Source of the DNA: an uncultured Clostridia bacterium
GTDB lineage: Bacteria; Bacillota; Clostridia; Oscillospirales; Ruminococcaceae
Reading direction: 5' to 3'
DNA: 8,761 nt
Assembly: GCA_947165805.1 (NCBI GenBank)
Contig: CAMVBT010000086.1
Span: 1 to 8,761 of the forward strand
Positions 1-6,280 of the stretch are shown piece after piece. The stretch's first letter is position 1. The number at the start of each line of letters is the position of its first letter. The translations under genes and the position numbers were made by a program. The notes under the pieces were generated by a model that saw only the letters and a list, made by a program, of their open reading frames with translations, was not told where the DNA came from and made no database searches.

Positions 1-12
1 CAAGCGACTATC

Positions 13-339
13 TTACCTACGCGTTACGCCGCCGCCGGGCATGGGGCGGCGCTGGGCGAGTTTCTTTGTTTCGTTTGAGGTGAAAACGACTTCGGCGTAG
101 ATAGCTGCCACTATCTGATATAGCTCCTGCGGGATAGCTTCGCCGGAGTTGAGCATTACAAGTAGAGCGGCGGTGCTGTCGTCGCGGTAGATCGGGACGC
201 CGTTCGCGTCCGCGATGTTGACGATGCGCTGTGCGAGCTCGCCGAGCCCCGAAGCTACGACGACGGGCGCGTAGTTGAGGCTGGGATTGTATTTGAGGGC
301 GACGGCCGCCTTCTGTCCGTAATTTTTACGCCTTGACAT
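13..339 (-). CDS. FlhB C-terminal-domain-like protein (YlqH/FhlB type)
   Basis: This 108-residue soluble protein corresponds to the cytoplasmic tail (FlhB-CC/EscU-tail fold) of the flagellar export switch FlhB. Residues 11-85 carry the family pattern: AVALKYNP near the start, an APVVVASG strand, the helix LAQRIVNIA, GVPIYRDD, and GEAIPQELYQIVAAI. Full-length FlhB has four membrane segments and an NPTH site that self-cleaves; both are absent, and the protein begins just after where NPTH would lie. A basic tail (KKLAQRRP...TRR) follows the domain. The ATG overlaps the end of the upstream FliK-like gene by 14 bp, and an AAAGGAGG ribosome binding site (complement of 350-357) lies inside that gene, so translation is probably coupled. 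Bacillus YlqH is the best-known relative. By family knowledge it may act in or modulate flagellar secretion switching; its exact role is unproven. The next gene on this strand lies outside the window. Confidence 0.88.
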   Translation of the reverse strand: MSRRKNYGQKAAVALKYNPSLNYAPVVVASGLGELAQRIVNIADANGVPIYRDDSTAALLVMLNSGEAIPQELYQIVAAIYAEVVFTSNETKKLAQRRPMPGGGVTRR

Positions 340-2365
340 TGAGACCTGCCCTCCTTTCGCTGAGCTTGGGGAATATCTGTGTCAGGTTGTGGGGCTCTTT
401 GAGCACTCCCGTCTGGAAATCATCTATGCGGTAATTCGTTCCCGCGGTGAGGCGGGTCACCTTCTGCACTATGCTGTCCACGTTCCTTGTGAATGTAGAG
501 GGGTGCAGGAGGCTGACGCGCACCGAGTTGTCGTTTGCGTACACGTCCACCTCGAAGCGCCCGTATGTGTCCACATCGAACGTGAGGAACAGGTGGTGGT
601 GCTTGCCGCCGCCCTTGCCTGTGGCGCCGGAATCGTCGTTGTTATCTACCCACAGCTCTCCGAAGGCGCGGGTATTCTCGATCTGGATAGGCAGGATATA
701 ATGCGCCAGCGGAGTAAGAACGCCGGGCGCGTTTATCATGCTTTGCAGCAGGTTCGAGGCGTTGAAGCTGTCTATGGATTTCAGCGCGGGATGGTTGATG
801 TTCTTTTCCACGAAATCGGTGAGCGCCTGTATCGAGCTGGATTTTTCCTTCATCTGGCGGGAGTTCTGCTCATACATCGACTGCTGCTGATTGCCGCCGT
901 GTCTGCGCTCTTCGTCGTCGCGGACGCGGTCGTCGCGCGCCTCTCCGACGTCCGGCATCTGGCTGACGGCCTCCTCGAGCGCTTCGTAGACATGGTTGCG
1001 CAGGTCGCTGTCCGGCATGGCTTCGAGCACTTCATTGAGGAAGTTTATCATCTGTTCGGGAGTGTGTATCTGCGAGAGCTGCTGGTCGAGGTTCTGGCGG
1101 ACGTCCTCATTCTCTATCAGTGACTCGAGTATATCCCGTATAGTCTCTTCGGGAGTGGTGGCGCCGCTGCGCAGGTTTTCGACGAACGGAGAAAAATCCG
1201 CTTCGAGTATGCCTGACTGCGAAACGTAGTCAACATCACCAAGTGTATTTGTCAAATATGCTGAAATTGTCTTGTCTGATTGGTAGTCATTACCGAAAAT
1301 CTCATTTTCCCCTTGATTTTTTTGTTCATTTATAGTATAATCGGTAAGAGGAATGTTTTGAGGGGAGTTCTGTGCCCCTTCGGGAGCCTGTTCCGCGTTC
1401 GCGGCAGCGAACTCCTGCGGTATGGCGGCTGCCGAATCCTCGGCAACTTCATCGCGCAGAGAACTCGGGATAAGATCGGGGTCCTTGCTTATCAGCTTGT
1501 TCAGAAGCCCCTCGAATGCCCTTGAGAGCTCGTTTCGCAGCTCATAGTTCGGTATAAGCGAAAGAAGCTGGTTGAAATTCTCGCGTAGCATCGACGTGTT
1601 CGTGTTGAATTTTGAGAGATTGTGCGTTACGATAGGAAGCAGCGTCTGCGTGTGGCTGTCGTTGAGCAGGCTCTCCGAAAGGTTCTGCAGAAGCTCGGAG
1701 GTGCGGTCACGCAGAGCGGCGAAGTTCGCCTGCGAGTCCGGCGAGGACCACTGCTCCGCAAGGTCGGCAAGCTTTCCCGAAAGCCCGCGGTTCGGCGAGA
1801 AATACTCCGCCAGAAAGCGCAGGTTCGCGGAAACGGCTGTCGTGATCTCATTGCGGTTCTGCGAGAAGTTGATAGCCTTGAGCATATTGCCTATGGCTTC
1901 CTTCTGATCGCCGTCGGCTTCCTTGGCAAGCTCGCGGAGAAGATCGTAGAACTTGTCTCCGGAGAACATGGTGTTCTGCTTTTCCTGCTCGGATATCTCC
2001 TTGAGGAGGTCCTTGGCGGGGATATAGAGAGAAGCGCTGAGCTGTTCGAGCTCGCCCACGAGCTCGGTATAGCCGTTGAGCTTCGCGGTCGTGAGAAGTC
2101 CCGTGTCGATGATGTCCTTGACGGTCTCGACAGCGAGTGTCTGGTTCTTTGAACTTGTGACGGCAAGAGGGATAAGATCCTTCTGACCCATTGTCGTCGA
2201 TGCGTTGTTGCCCGCGTTCTTCTCGTTAACTGCCTGAAGCTGCTCCTGTTTGGGAGCGCCCGAGACGGAAAACGCTTCGCCGTTCTGTTCGGAATTCCGG
2301 TTGTTGAGCGCGGAATTGCTGAAGCCCTTGCCGGCGGAGACATCGCGGATATTTGAGATCGGCAC
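326..2365 (-). CDS. FliK-like hook-length control family protein (YlqG-like)
   Basis: This 679-residue protein has no signal peptide or membrane segment. Its C-terminal part (about 555-660) resembles the FliK/Flg_hook C-terminal domain: LPIQIENTRAFGELWV, then HLFLTFDVDTYGRFEVDVY, then a helix around SIVQKVTRLT. FliK measures hook length and, through this domain, makes FlhB change export specificity. The first 470 residues are mostly predicted helices with loosely repeated units. A charged, disordered stretch (about 472-510, rich in D, R, E, Q) precedes the conserved domain, and a Gly/Lys/His loop (579-591) interrupts it. The start is GTG at 2365: it is preceded by AAGGAAGGA (complement of 2376-2384), and the nearby ATG at 2375 is out of frame. 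The pairing with the overlapping FlhB-tail gene matches Bacillus ylqG-ylqH. It could be the true FliK or a paralogue; the rest of the flagellar cluster would decide. Confidence 0.8.
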   Translation of the reverse strand: MPISNIRDVSAGKGFSNSALNNRNSEQNGEAFSVSGAPKQEQLQAVNEKNAGNNASTTMGQKDLIPLAVTSSKNQTLAVETVKDIIDTGLLTTAKLNGYTELVGELEQLSASLYIPAKDLLKEISEQEKQNTMFSGDKFYDLLRELAKEADGDQKEAIGNMLKAINFSQNRNEITTAVSANLRFLAEYFSPNRGLSGKLADLAEQWSSPDSQANFAALRDRTSELLQNLSESLLNDSHTQTLLPIVTHNLSKFNTNTSMLRENFNQLLSLIPNYELRNELSRAFEGLLNKLISKDPDLIPSSLRDEVAEDSAAAIPQEFAAANAEQAPEGAQNSPQNIPLTDYTINEQKNQGENEIFGNDYQSDKTISAYLTNTLGDVDYVSQSGILEADFSPFVENLRSGATTPEETIRDILESLIENEDVRQNLDQQLSQIHTPEQMINFLNEVLEAMPDSDLRNHVYEALEEAVSQMPDVGEARDDRVRDDEERRHGGNQQQSMYEQNSRQMKEKSSSIQALTDFVEKNINHPALKSIDSFNASNLLQSMINAPGVLTPLAHYILPIQIENTRAFGELWVDNNDDSGATGKGGGKHHHLFLTFDVDTYGRFEVDVYANDNSVRVSLLHPSTFTRNVDSIVQKVTRLTAGTNYRIDDFQTGVLKEPHNLTQIFPKLSERRAGLNVKA
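1313..1341 (+). promoter_or_regulatory. Possible antisense promoter inside the FliK-like gene
   Basis: On the plus strand TTGATT (1313-1318) and a perfect TATAAT (1336-1341) are separated by exactly 17 bp. Transcription from here would run antisense to the FliK-like gene, beginning near 1348, and would soon form a small AGGGG/CCCCT hairpin (1361-1365 with 1375-1379). The local protein is rich in Asn, Thr, Ile and Tyr codons, which makes AT-rich DNA and can create such boxes by chance. Confidence 0.3.
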
Positions 2366-2630
2366 TCTGTATCATTCCTTCCTTGCCAATACGGGGCGCA
2401 TATAATATTAAAAATATATTATCATATTTTTTCACATTTTGCAACCAAAAATATTGAATTTTAATAAATTTCGTTTATTCCTACGAAAAACTTTGTATAT
2501 TTTCACAAAAGCGTGACGGCAATAATGCGGCGCATGACACCGCTTTGTATATATAAATATCTATTCATTAAAATAAACAGTCTCCCGATCCGGACGCGTG
2601 GGAACGGGAGCGGAAAGGCAATGGAAAGTT
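2366..2630. promoter_or_regulatory. AT-rich divergent intergenic region between flagellar pair and che operon
   Basis: These 265 bp separate the minus-strand FliK-like gene from plus-strand cheA and must hold at least one promoter in each direction. Roughly 2395-2580 is strongly AT-rich, and 2581-2630 is GC-richer and is likely cheA leader. A 10-bp direct repeat, CTTTGTATAT, occurs at 2491-2500 and 2543-2552; TATATAAAT at 2550-2558 is a possible -10 region for cheA, but no convincing -35 box stands at the right distance. I looked for a sigma-D flagellar promoter (TAAA, about 15 bp, GCCGATAT) and for a c-di-GMP riboswitch and saw neither. Confidence 0.5.
2416..2444 (-). promoter_or_regulatory. 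Candidate sigma-A-type promoter for the FliK-like gene
   Basis: Read on the minus strand, TTGCAA (complement of 2439-2444) is separated by 17 bp from TAATAT (complement of 2416-2421), about 50 bp upstream of the GTG start. An overlapping alternative is TTGGTT (2443-2448) with 16 bp to TATGAT (2421-2426). Each has only partial consensus matches in a very AT-rich stretch, so the exact boxes are uncertain, although a promoter is expected here. Confidence 0.35.
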
Positions 2631-4769
2631 ATGGCTAAAGTAGAACCCGGAATGGAAGCAATGGTCGATGTTTACATCTTTGAAACAACGGGATTGCTCG
2701 AACAGCTCGATGAGATACTTCTCCGCACCGAGAAGGCCAACGAGTTCACGGAGGAAGATATCAATGAGATCTTCCGTATAATGCACACGGTCAAGGGCTC
2801 CTCAGCGATGATGGGCTTCGACAACCTCCAGCAGCTCGCGCACAAGGGAGAGGATATGTTCTTCATAATCCGTGAGGCGCCGGAGAAGATGACCGATGTG
2901 GGCTTTGTCTATGACCTCGTTTTCCAGATGTCCGATCTCTTCAAGGCAGAGATCGATATGATCCAGAACAATGACGACTATGAGCCGACGGATTTCTCCG
3001 AAATGATCGCAAGGCTCGAAAAGGGCGCCAAGATGCTCAAAGGCGAGCTTGAGGAGGACAGCGCCGCAGCCGCTGCTCCCGCCGCCGCCGAGGCTGCGGC
3101 TCCCGCGGCGGACGCTCCCGCGGACAGCACCACAGTGCGCGTGTTCTTCGAGGACGGCTGCAAAATGGAGAATATCCGCGCTTTCATGCTTATAAACAAT
3201 GTCAAGGAGTCCGTCGATGAAGTCGAGATCGTCGGCTATGTGCCCGAGGATATCGAGTCCAATCAGGATTCCGCGAATGTGATAATCGACAACGGCTTCC
3301 TGCTGACGTTCCGCGCTCCCGACCCCAAGGCGGTCTTCTCCGCTATCGAGAACTCGCTCAACGTGCAGTCCTACGAAGTAGTCGACAACCCGGCTCCCGC
3401 GGCTCCCGAGGCTGCTCCGGCTGCGGCTCCCGCGGCGGCGGAATCTTCTGCGGCAGCAGCGGCTGCACCCGCGGCTTCGGCAGCGGCAGCTTCCGCGGCG
3501 CCCACAGCCAAGCCTGCTTCGGCGCCCGCCGAGAAGCCCAAGGCTGCCGCTTCCGAGCAGAAGGCCCCGGCAGCAGCGTCCTCCGGCGGCGGCAAGCAGA
3601 GCCTCATAAGCGTCAACCTCCAGAAGCTCGACCAGCTCCATGATATCGTCGGTGAGATCATCACCACCGAGTCCATGGTAATTTCCAACCCCGAGCTCGA
3701 AGGCCTCCGCCTCGAGAGCTTCACCAAGTCCGCGCGCGAGCTGCGCAAGCTGACCGCCGATCTTCAGGATACCGTAATGTCTATCAGAATGGTGCCGCTG
3801 ACCGGTCCGTTCCAGAAGATGAACCGCATAGTAAGAGATATGAAGGTAAAGCTCGGTAAGGACGTTGAGCTCGTCATCGAGGGCGATACCACCGAGGTGG
3901 ACAAGTCCATAGTCGATAACCTCAACGACCCGCTGATGCACCTTGTAAGAAATGCCGTCGATCACGGCATAGAGGATACTGTCGAGGAGCGCATCGCGCA
4001 GGGCAAGCCCGCCAAGGGTACCGTAAAGCTCTCCGCTATGAGCAGCTCCGGTGAGGTCGTTATCACGATCTCCGACGACGGACAGGGCATCGACACCGAG
4101 AAGGTAATTCAGAAGGCAGAACGCAACGGCCTGCTGACAAAGCCCGTCTCCGAATACTCCGAGCGCGAGATACAGAATATGATACTGCTGCCGGGCTTCT
4201 CGACCAACGAAGTGGTCACCGAATACAGCGGCAGAGGCGTGGGTATGGACGTTGTAAAGTCCAACCTCAGCAAAATGGGCGGTTCGCTCACCGTTGAGTC
4301 CAAGAAGGGTCAGGGAACTTCGTTCATCATCAAGATACCGCTCACTCTCGCTATCGTTGACGGCATGGAGATAATGGTCGGCGATGCCGAGTTCACGGTG
4401 CCGATCTCCGTAATAAAGGAGAGCTTCATAGTCAAGCGTGACCAGATAATCAACGACACCAAGCGCGGCGAGATGATAATGATACGAGGCGTCTGCTACC
4501 CGATGCTCAGGCTCAACGAGAAGTTCGGCCTGCCTTCCGATGTCAACGATATCGAGGACGGCATCGTGCTGCTGATAGAGTCCGAGAACAGAGGCATCTG
4601 CCTGTTCGCGGACAAGCTGATCGGCGAGCAGCAGGTCGTTGTAAAGCCGTTCCCGAAGTATCTGTCGCAGTACGATATCAAGGGTCAGGGACTCAGCGGC
4701 TGCACCATTATGGGTGACGGCAGCATCTCCCTCATTATAGATGTCAACAGACTTATAGAGTCACACTAA
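2631..4769 (+). CDS. cheA: Chemotaxis histidine kinase CheA
   Basis: CheA autophosphorylates under receptor control and passes phosphate to CheY and CheB. All five domains are visible in 712 residues. P1 (about 8-115) carries phospho-acceptor His52 in IMHTVKGSS. P2 (about 166-251), the response-regulator docking domain, is Thermotoga-like and sits between Ala/Pro linkers (144-165 and 254-318). P3 dimerisation spans about 323-387. The P4 ATPase (about 388-570) has N box HLVRNAVDHGIE (437-448), G1 DDGQGI (482-487), F box FST (523-525) and G2 GRGVGMDVV (534-542). P5, the CheW-like domain, is 571-712. I chose ATG 2631 because family similarity begins just after it and purine-rich AAAGG lies 12 bp upstream; an in-frame GTG at 2598 would add 11 unlikely residues and has no ribosome site. 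A five-codon frame, ATG 2621 to TAA 2638, overlaps the start. It is the first gene of the operon, 18 bp ahead of cheW. Confidence 0.97.
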   Translation: MAKVEPGMEAMVDVYIFETTGLLEQLDEILLRTEKANEFTEEDINEIFRIMHTVKGSSAMMGFDNLQQLAHKGEDMFFIIREAPEKMTDVGFVYDLVFQMSDLFKAEIDMIQNNDDYEPTDFSEMIARLEKGAKMLKGELEEDSAAAAAPAAAEAAAPAADAPADSTTVRVFFEDGCKMENIRAFMLINNVKESVDEVEIVGYVPEDIESNQDSANVIIDNGFLLTFRAPDPKAVFSAIENSLNVQSYEVVDNPAPAAPEAAPAAAPAAAESSAAAAAAPAASAAAASAAPTAKPASAPAEKPKAAASEQKAPAAASSGGGKQSLISVNLQKLDQLHDIVGEIITTESMVISNPELEGLRLESFTKSARELRKLTADLQDTVMSIRMVPLTGPFQKMNRIVRDMKVKLGKDVELVIEGDTTEVDKSIVDNLNDPLMHLVRNAVDHGIEDTVEERIAQGKPAKGTVKLSAMSSSGEVVITISDDGQGIDTEKVIQKAERNGLLTKPVSEYSEREIQNMILLPGFSTNEVVTEYSGRGVGMDVVKSNLSKMGGSLTVESKKGQGTSFIIKIPLTLAIVDGMEIMVGDAEFTVPISVIKESFIVKRDQIINDTKRGEMIMIRGVCYPMLRLNEKFGLPSDVNDIEDGIVLLIESENRGICLFADKLIGEQQVVVKPFPKYLSQYDIKGQGLSGCTIMGDGSISLIIDVNRLIESH
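3092..3438 (+). repeat. Exact 20-bp in-frame direct repeat flanking CheA P2 domain
   Basis: An identical 20-bp GC-rich segment lies at 3092-3111 and 3419-3438, in the Ala/Pro linkers before and after P2. The copies are 327 bp apart, exactly 109 codons, and in the same frame (starting within codons 154 and 263). The match stops at both sides (A versus C at the left edge, A versus C at the right). The surrounding linkers are low-complexity GCG/GCC/GCT/CCC codons, so the repeat may simply reflect biased codon use or an old linker duplication. Confidence 0.85.
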
Positions 4770-4787
4770 GGGAGGGAGAAGAAACTT

Positions 4788-5309
4788 ATGGATATCAAAG
4801 AATTGTTTGCCAAGCAGGAAGAGATGAAGCAGAAGACTCTCAACTCGAAAAACGAGAAGGAGAGCGAGATAACGAAGGTCATGACCTTCTATATCGGCGA
4901 TCAGGTCTACGGCATCGAGATACCCTATGTCATAGAGATCATCGGCGTGCCGCATATTACGGTAGTTCCCGGCATACCCTATTACATAAAGGGTATCATC
5001 AACGTCCGCAGCAAGGTCGTTCCGGTCATCGACATGAGAAGCCGCTTCGGCAAGGAAGAAAAAGAGTACAATGAGCGCACGAATACCATAATCATCGAGG
5101 AGAGCGGCGTTTCCGTCGGCGTTATCGTCGATGAGGTCATCGGCGTTATCCCCGTATATCAGAAGTACATAGCAAATTCCCCCGACCGCATAGGTGTCAA
5201 CGACAACAAGTTCATCAAATATCTGCTCGAGATGCAGGACGGTATCAAGCTCGTCCTCGATGTTTCCAAGCTCATTTTCGACGGCGATATGTTCATGGTC
5301 GACGAATAA
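4788..5309 (+). CDS. cheW: Chemotaxis coupling protein CheW
   Basis: CheW is the cytoplasmic adaptor that joins CheA P5 to chemoreceptor tips in the signalling array. The CheW fold covers about residues 28-165 of 173, with ITKVMTFYIGDQVYGIEI, the VIEIIG segment, and the signature PGIPYYIKGIINVRSKVVPVID (61-82, written with its core at 67-76). The receptor-contacting arginine (Arg74) is kept, but the usual NLRG reads NVRS. The first 27 residues form a charged, probably helical extension (MDIKELFAKQEEMKQK...), longer than in many CheW proteins. A strong GGAGGGAG ribosome site (4771-4778) stands 9 bp before the ATG. It lies 18 bp after cheA and 31 bp before cheR, so it belongs to the same transcript. 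There is no receiver domain, so this is CheW and not CheV. Confidence 0.96.
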   Translation: MDIKELFAKQEEMKQKTLNSKNEKESEITKVMTFYIGDQVYGIEIPYVIEIIGVPHITVVPGIPYYIKGIINVRSKVVPVIDMRSRFGKEEKEYNERTNTIIIEESGVSVGVIVDEVIGVIPVYQKYIANSPDRIGVNDNKFIKYLLEMQDGIKLVLDVSKLIFDGDMFMVDE

Positions 5310-5340
5310 ACGATAAATAAAGTTTAAGGAAATCAGAAAA

Positions 5341-6162
5341 ATGCAGGTTAAGATAGACGATACCGAATTCAACAGACTTGTGTCGTTCGTTCATGACAAC
5401 TACGGCATAAATCTCTCGCAGAAGCGCGTGCTTATCGAGGGAAGACTCGGCAATGAGCTGAAGAACAGGGGCTTTACCGACTATAAATCGTTCCTCGATA
5501 TGGTGTTCGCCGATACAAGCGGCACCGAAGTCGTCAATCTGCTCAACAAGCTGACCACCAACCATACATACTTCCGCCGTGAGCCCGAACACTATCAGTT
5601 CATGAAAGATGTGTTCCTTCCGGAGATAAAGCAGAAGAAAGCGGGCTCAAAGGTCATCTATATCTGGAGCGCGGCGTGCTCGAGCGGCGAGGAGCCGTAT
5701 ACCAACGAGATAGAGATGATGGAGTTCTTCGGCATGGACGCGGCGAGCTGGGATACGAAGATACTCGCCACCGATATCTCGCGCAAGGTGCTCGCCAAGG
5801 CGCAGCAGGGCGTGTATCATCAGGACAGTATGAAGAACCTCGACCCCAAGGTCGTGAAGAAATACTTCATACCGATGGAGAACAACTGCTACCGCGTGAA
5901 CGATGAGCTCAAAAAGCGCGTCGTGTTCAAGGTGTTCAACCTCATGGAGCCTATCCCGTACAGGAAGCACCCCTTCGACCTTATCTTCTGCCGCAATGTA
6001 ATGATATATTTCGATTCCGATACGAAGAATGCTCTTGTGAACCGCTTCTACGATGTTCTCGCGCCCGGCGGCTATCTGTTCATCGGCCACGCGGAGAGCA
6101 TACCCCGTGACGCGACGAAATTCGAGTATGTGAAGCCCGCGATATACAGAAAGCCGGAATAA
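5341..6162 (+). CDS. cheR: Chemoreceptor glutamate methyltransferase CheR
   Basis: CheR transfers methyl groups from S-adenosylmethionine to glutamates on chemoreceptors, raising kinase activity during adaptation. The 273-residue length is typical. Residues 1-70 form the helical N-terminal domain (DDTEFNRLVSFVHDNYGINL). The methyltransferase domain follows with TTNHTYFRREPEHY (72-85), the SAM-binding WSAACSSGEEPY (109-120), ILATDIS (141-147) with the acidic residue that usually holds the ribose, NLMEP (200-204), FDLIFCRNVMIYF (212-224) and GGYLFIGHAES (243-253), where many relatives have HSES. There is no TPR extension or pentapeptide-binding addition beyond the core. AAGGA at 5326-5330 lies 10 bp before the ATG. 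Spacing and direction put it in one operon with cheA and cheW; a 118-bp gap with a hairpin separates it from cheB. Confidence 0.97.
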   Translation: MQVKIDDTEFNRLVSFVHDNYGINLSQKRVLIEGRLGNELKNRGFTDYKSFLDMVFADTSGTEVVNLLNKLTTNHTYFRREPEHYQFMKDVFLPEIKQKKAGSKVIYIWSAACSSGEEPYTNEIEMMEFFGMDAASWDTKILATDISRKVLAKAQQGVYHQDSMKNLDPKVVKKYFIPMENNCYRVNDELKKRVVFKVFNLMEPIPYRKHPFDLIFCRNVMIYFDSDTKNALVNRFYDVLAPGGYLFIGHAESIPRDATKFEYVKPAIYRKPE

Positions 6163-6184
6163 TTACATACTATATGAAGCATTT

Positions 6185-6221
6185 TTTCTCCCCGCCTCGG
6201 ACTGAATCTGACGGGGAGAAA
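6185..6221 (+). other. Strong RNA hairpin between cheR and cheB, not a standard terminator
   Basis: A perfect 10-bp stem pairs 6185-6194 (TTTCTCCCCG) with 6212-6221 (CGGGGAGAAA). Inside the 17-nt loop, 6197-6201 can pair with 6207-6211 over a CTGAA loop, leaving a CC bulge. The T run (6182-6187) comes before the stem and not after it, and on the minus strand the stem would be followed by A residues. Neither strand therefore shows a classical terminator. Two smaller dyads follow: AATAC-A-GTATT (6220-6230), which shares bases with the 3' arm, and CGGAA-ATA-TTCCG (6233-6245). It might attenuate, process or stabilise the mRNA between cheR and cheB. Confidence 0.55.
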
Positions 6222-6280
6222 TACAGTATTACCGGAAATATTCCGCATACAGAAACAGCAAAAAGAAGGGAGAACGGGAT

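Noticed and set aside
389..1123. 244-codon plus-strand open frame opposite the FliK-like gene
   Set aside because: It is antisense to a gene with recognisable family domain and good start. The translation has no recognisable fold, and it looks like a GC-biased codon shadow.
1280..1525. 81-codon plus-strand frame with a hydrophobic N-terminus
   Set aside because: It begins upstream of the possible antisense promoter, has no ribosome site, and overlaps the coding FliK-like gene; hydrophobicity comes from AT-rich complement.
2500..2630. Possible c-di-GMP riboswitch or sigma-D promoter before cheA
   Set aside because: The conserved GEMM core bases are not visible. TAAA boxes near 2554-2577 are not at about 15 bp from the CCGAT at 2585-2589.
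2802..3965. 387-codon minus-strand open frame opposite cheA
   Set aside because: It is fully antisense to unmistakable CheA domains. Its Gly/Arg/Ser/Cys low-complexity stretch is just the complement of the Ala/Pro linkers.
4761..5372. 203-codon minus-strand open frame opposite cheW
   Set aside because: CheW is clearly encoded on the plus strand; the antisense frame is acidic with no recognisable domain.
6182..6187. T run after cheR as an intrinsic terminator
   Set aside because: No stable stem lies immediately upstream of the T run; the strong stem begins within it and lies downstream.
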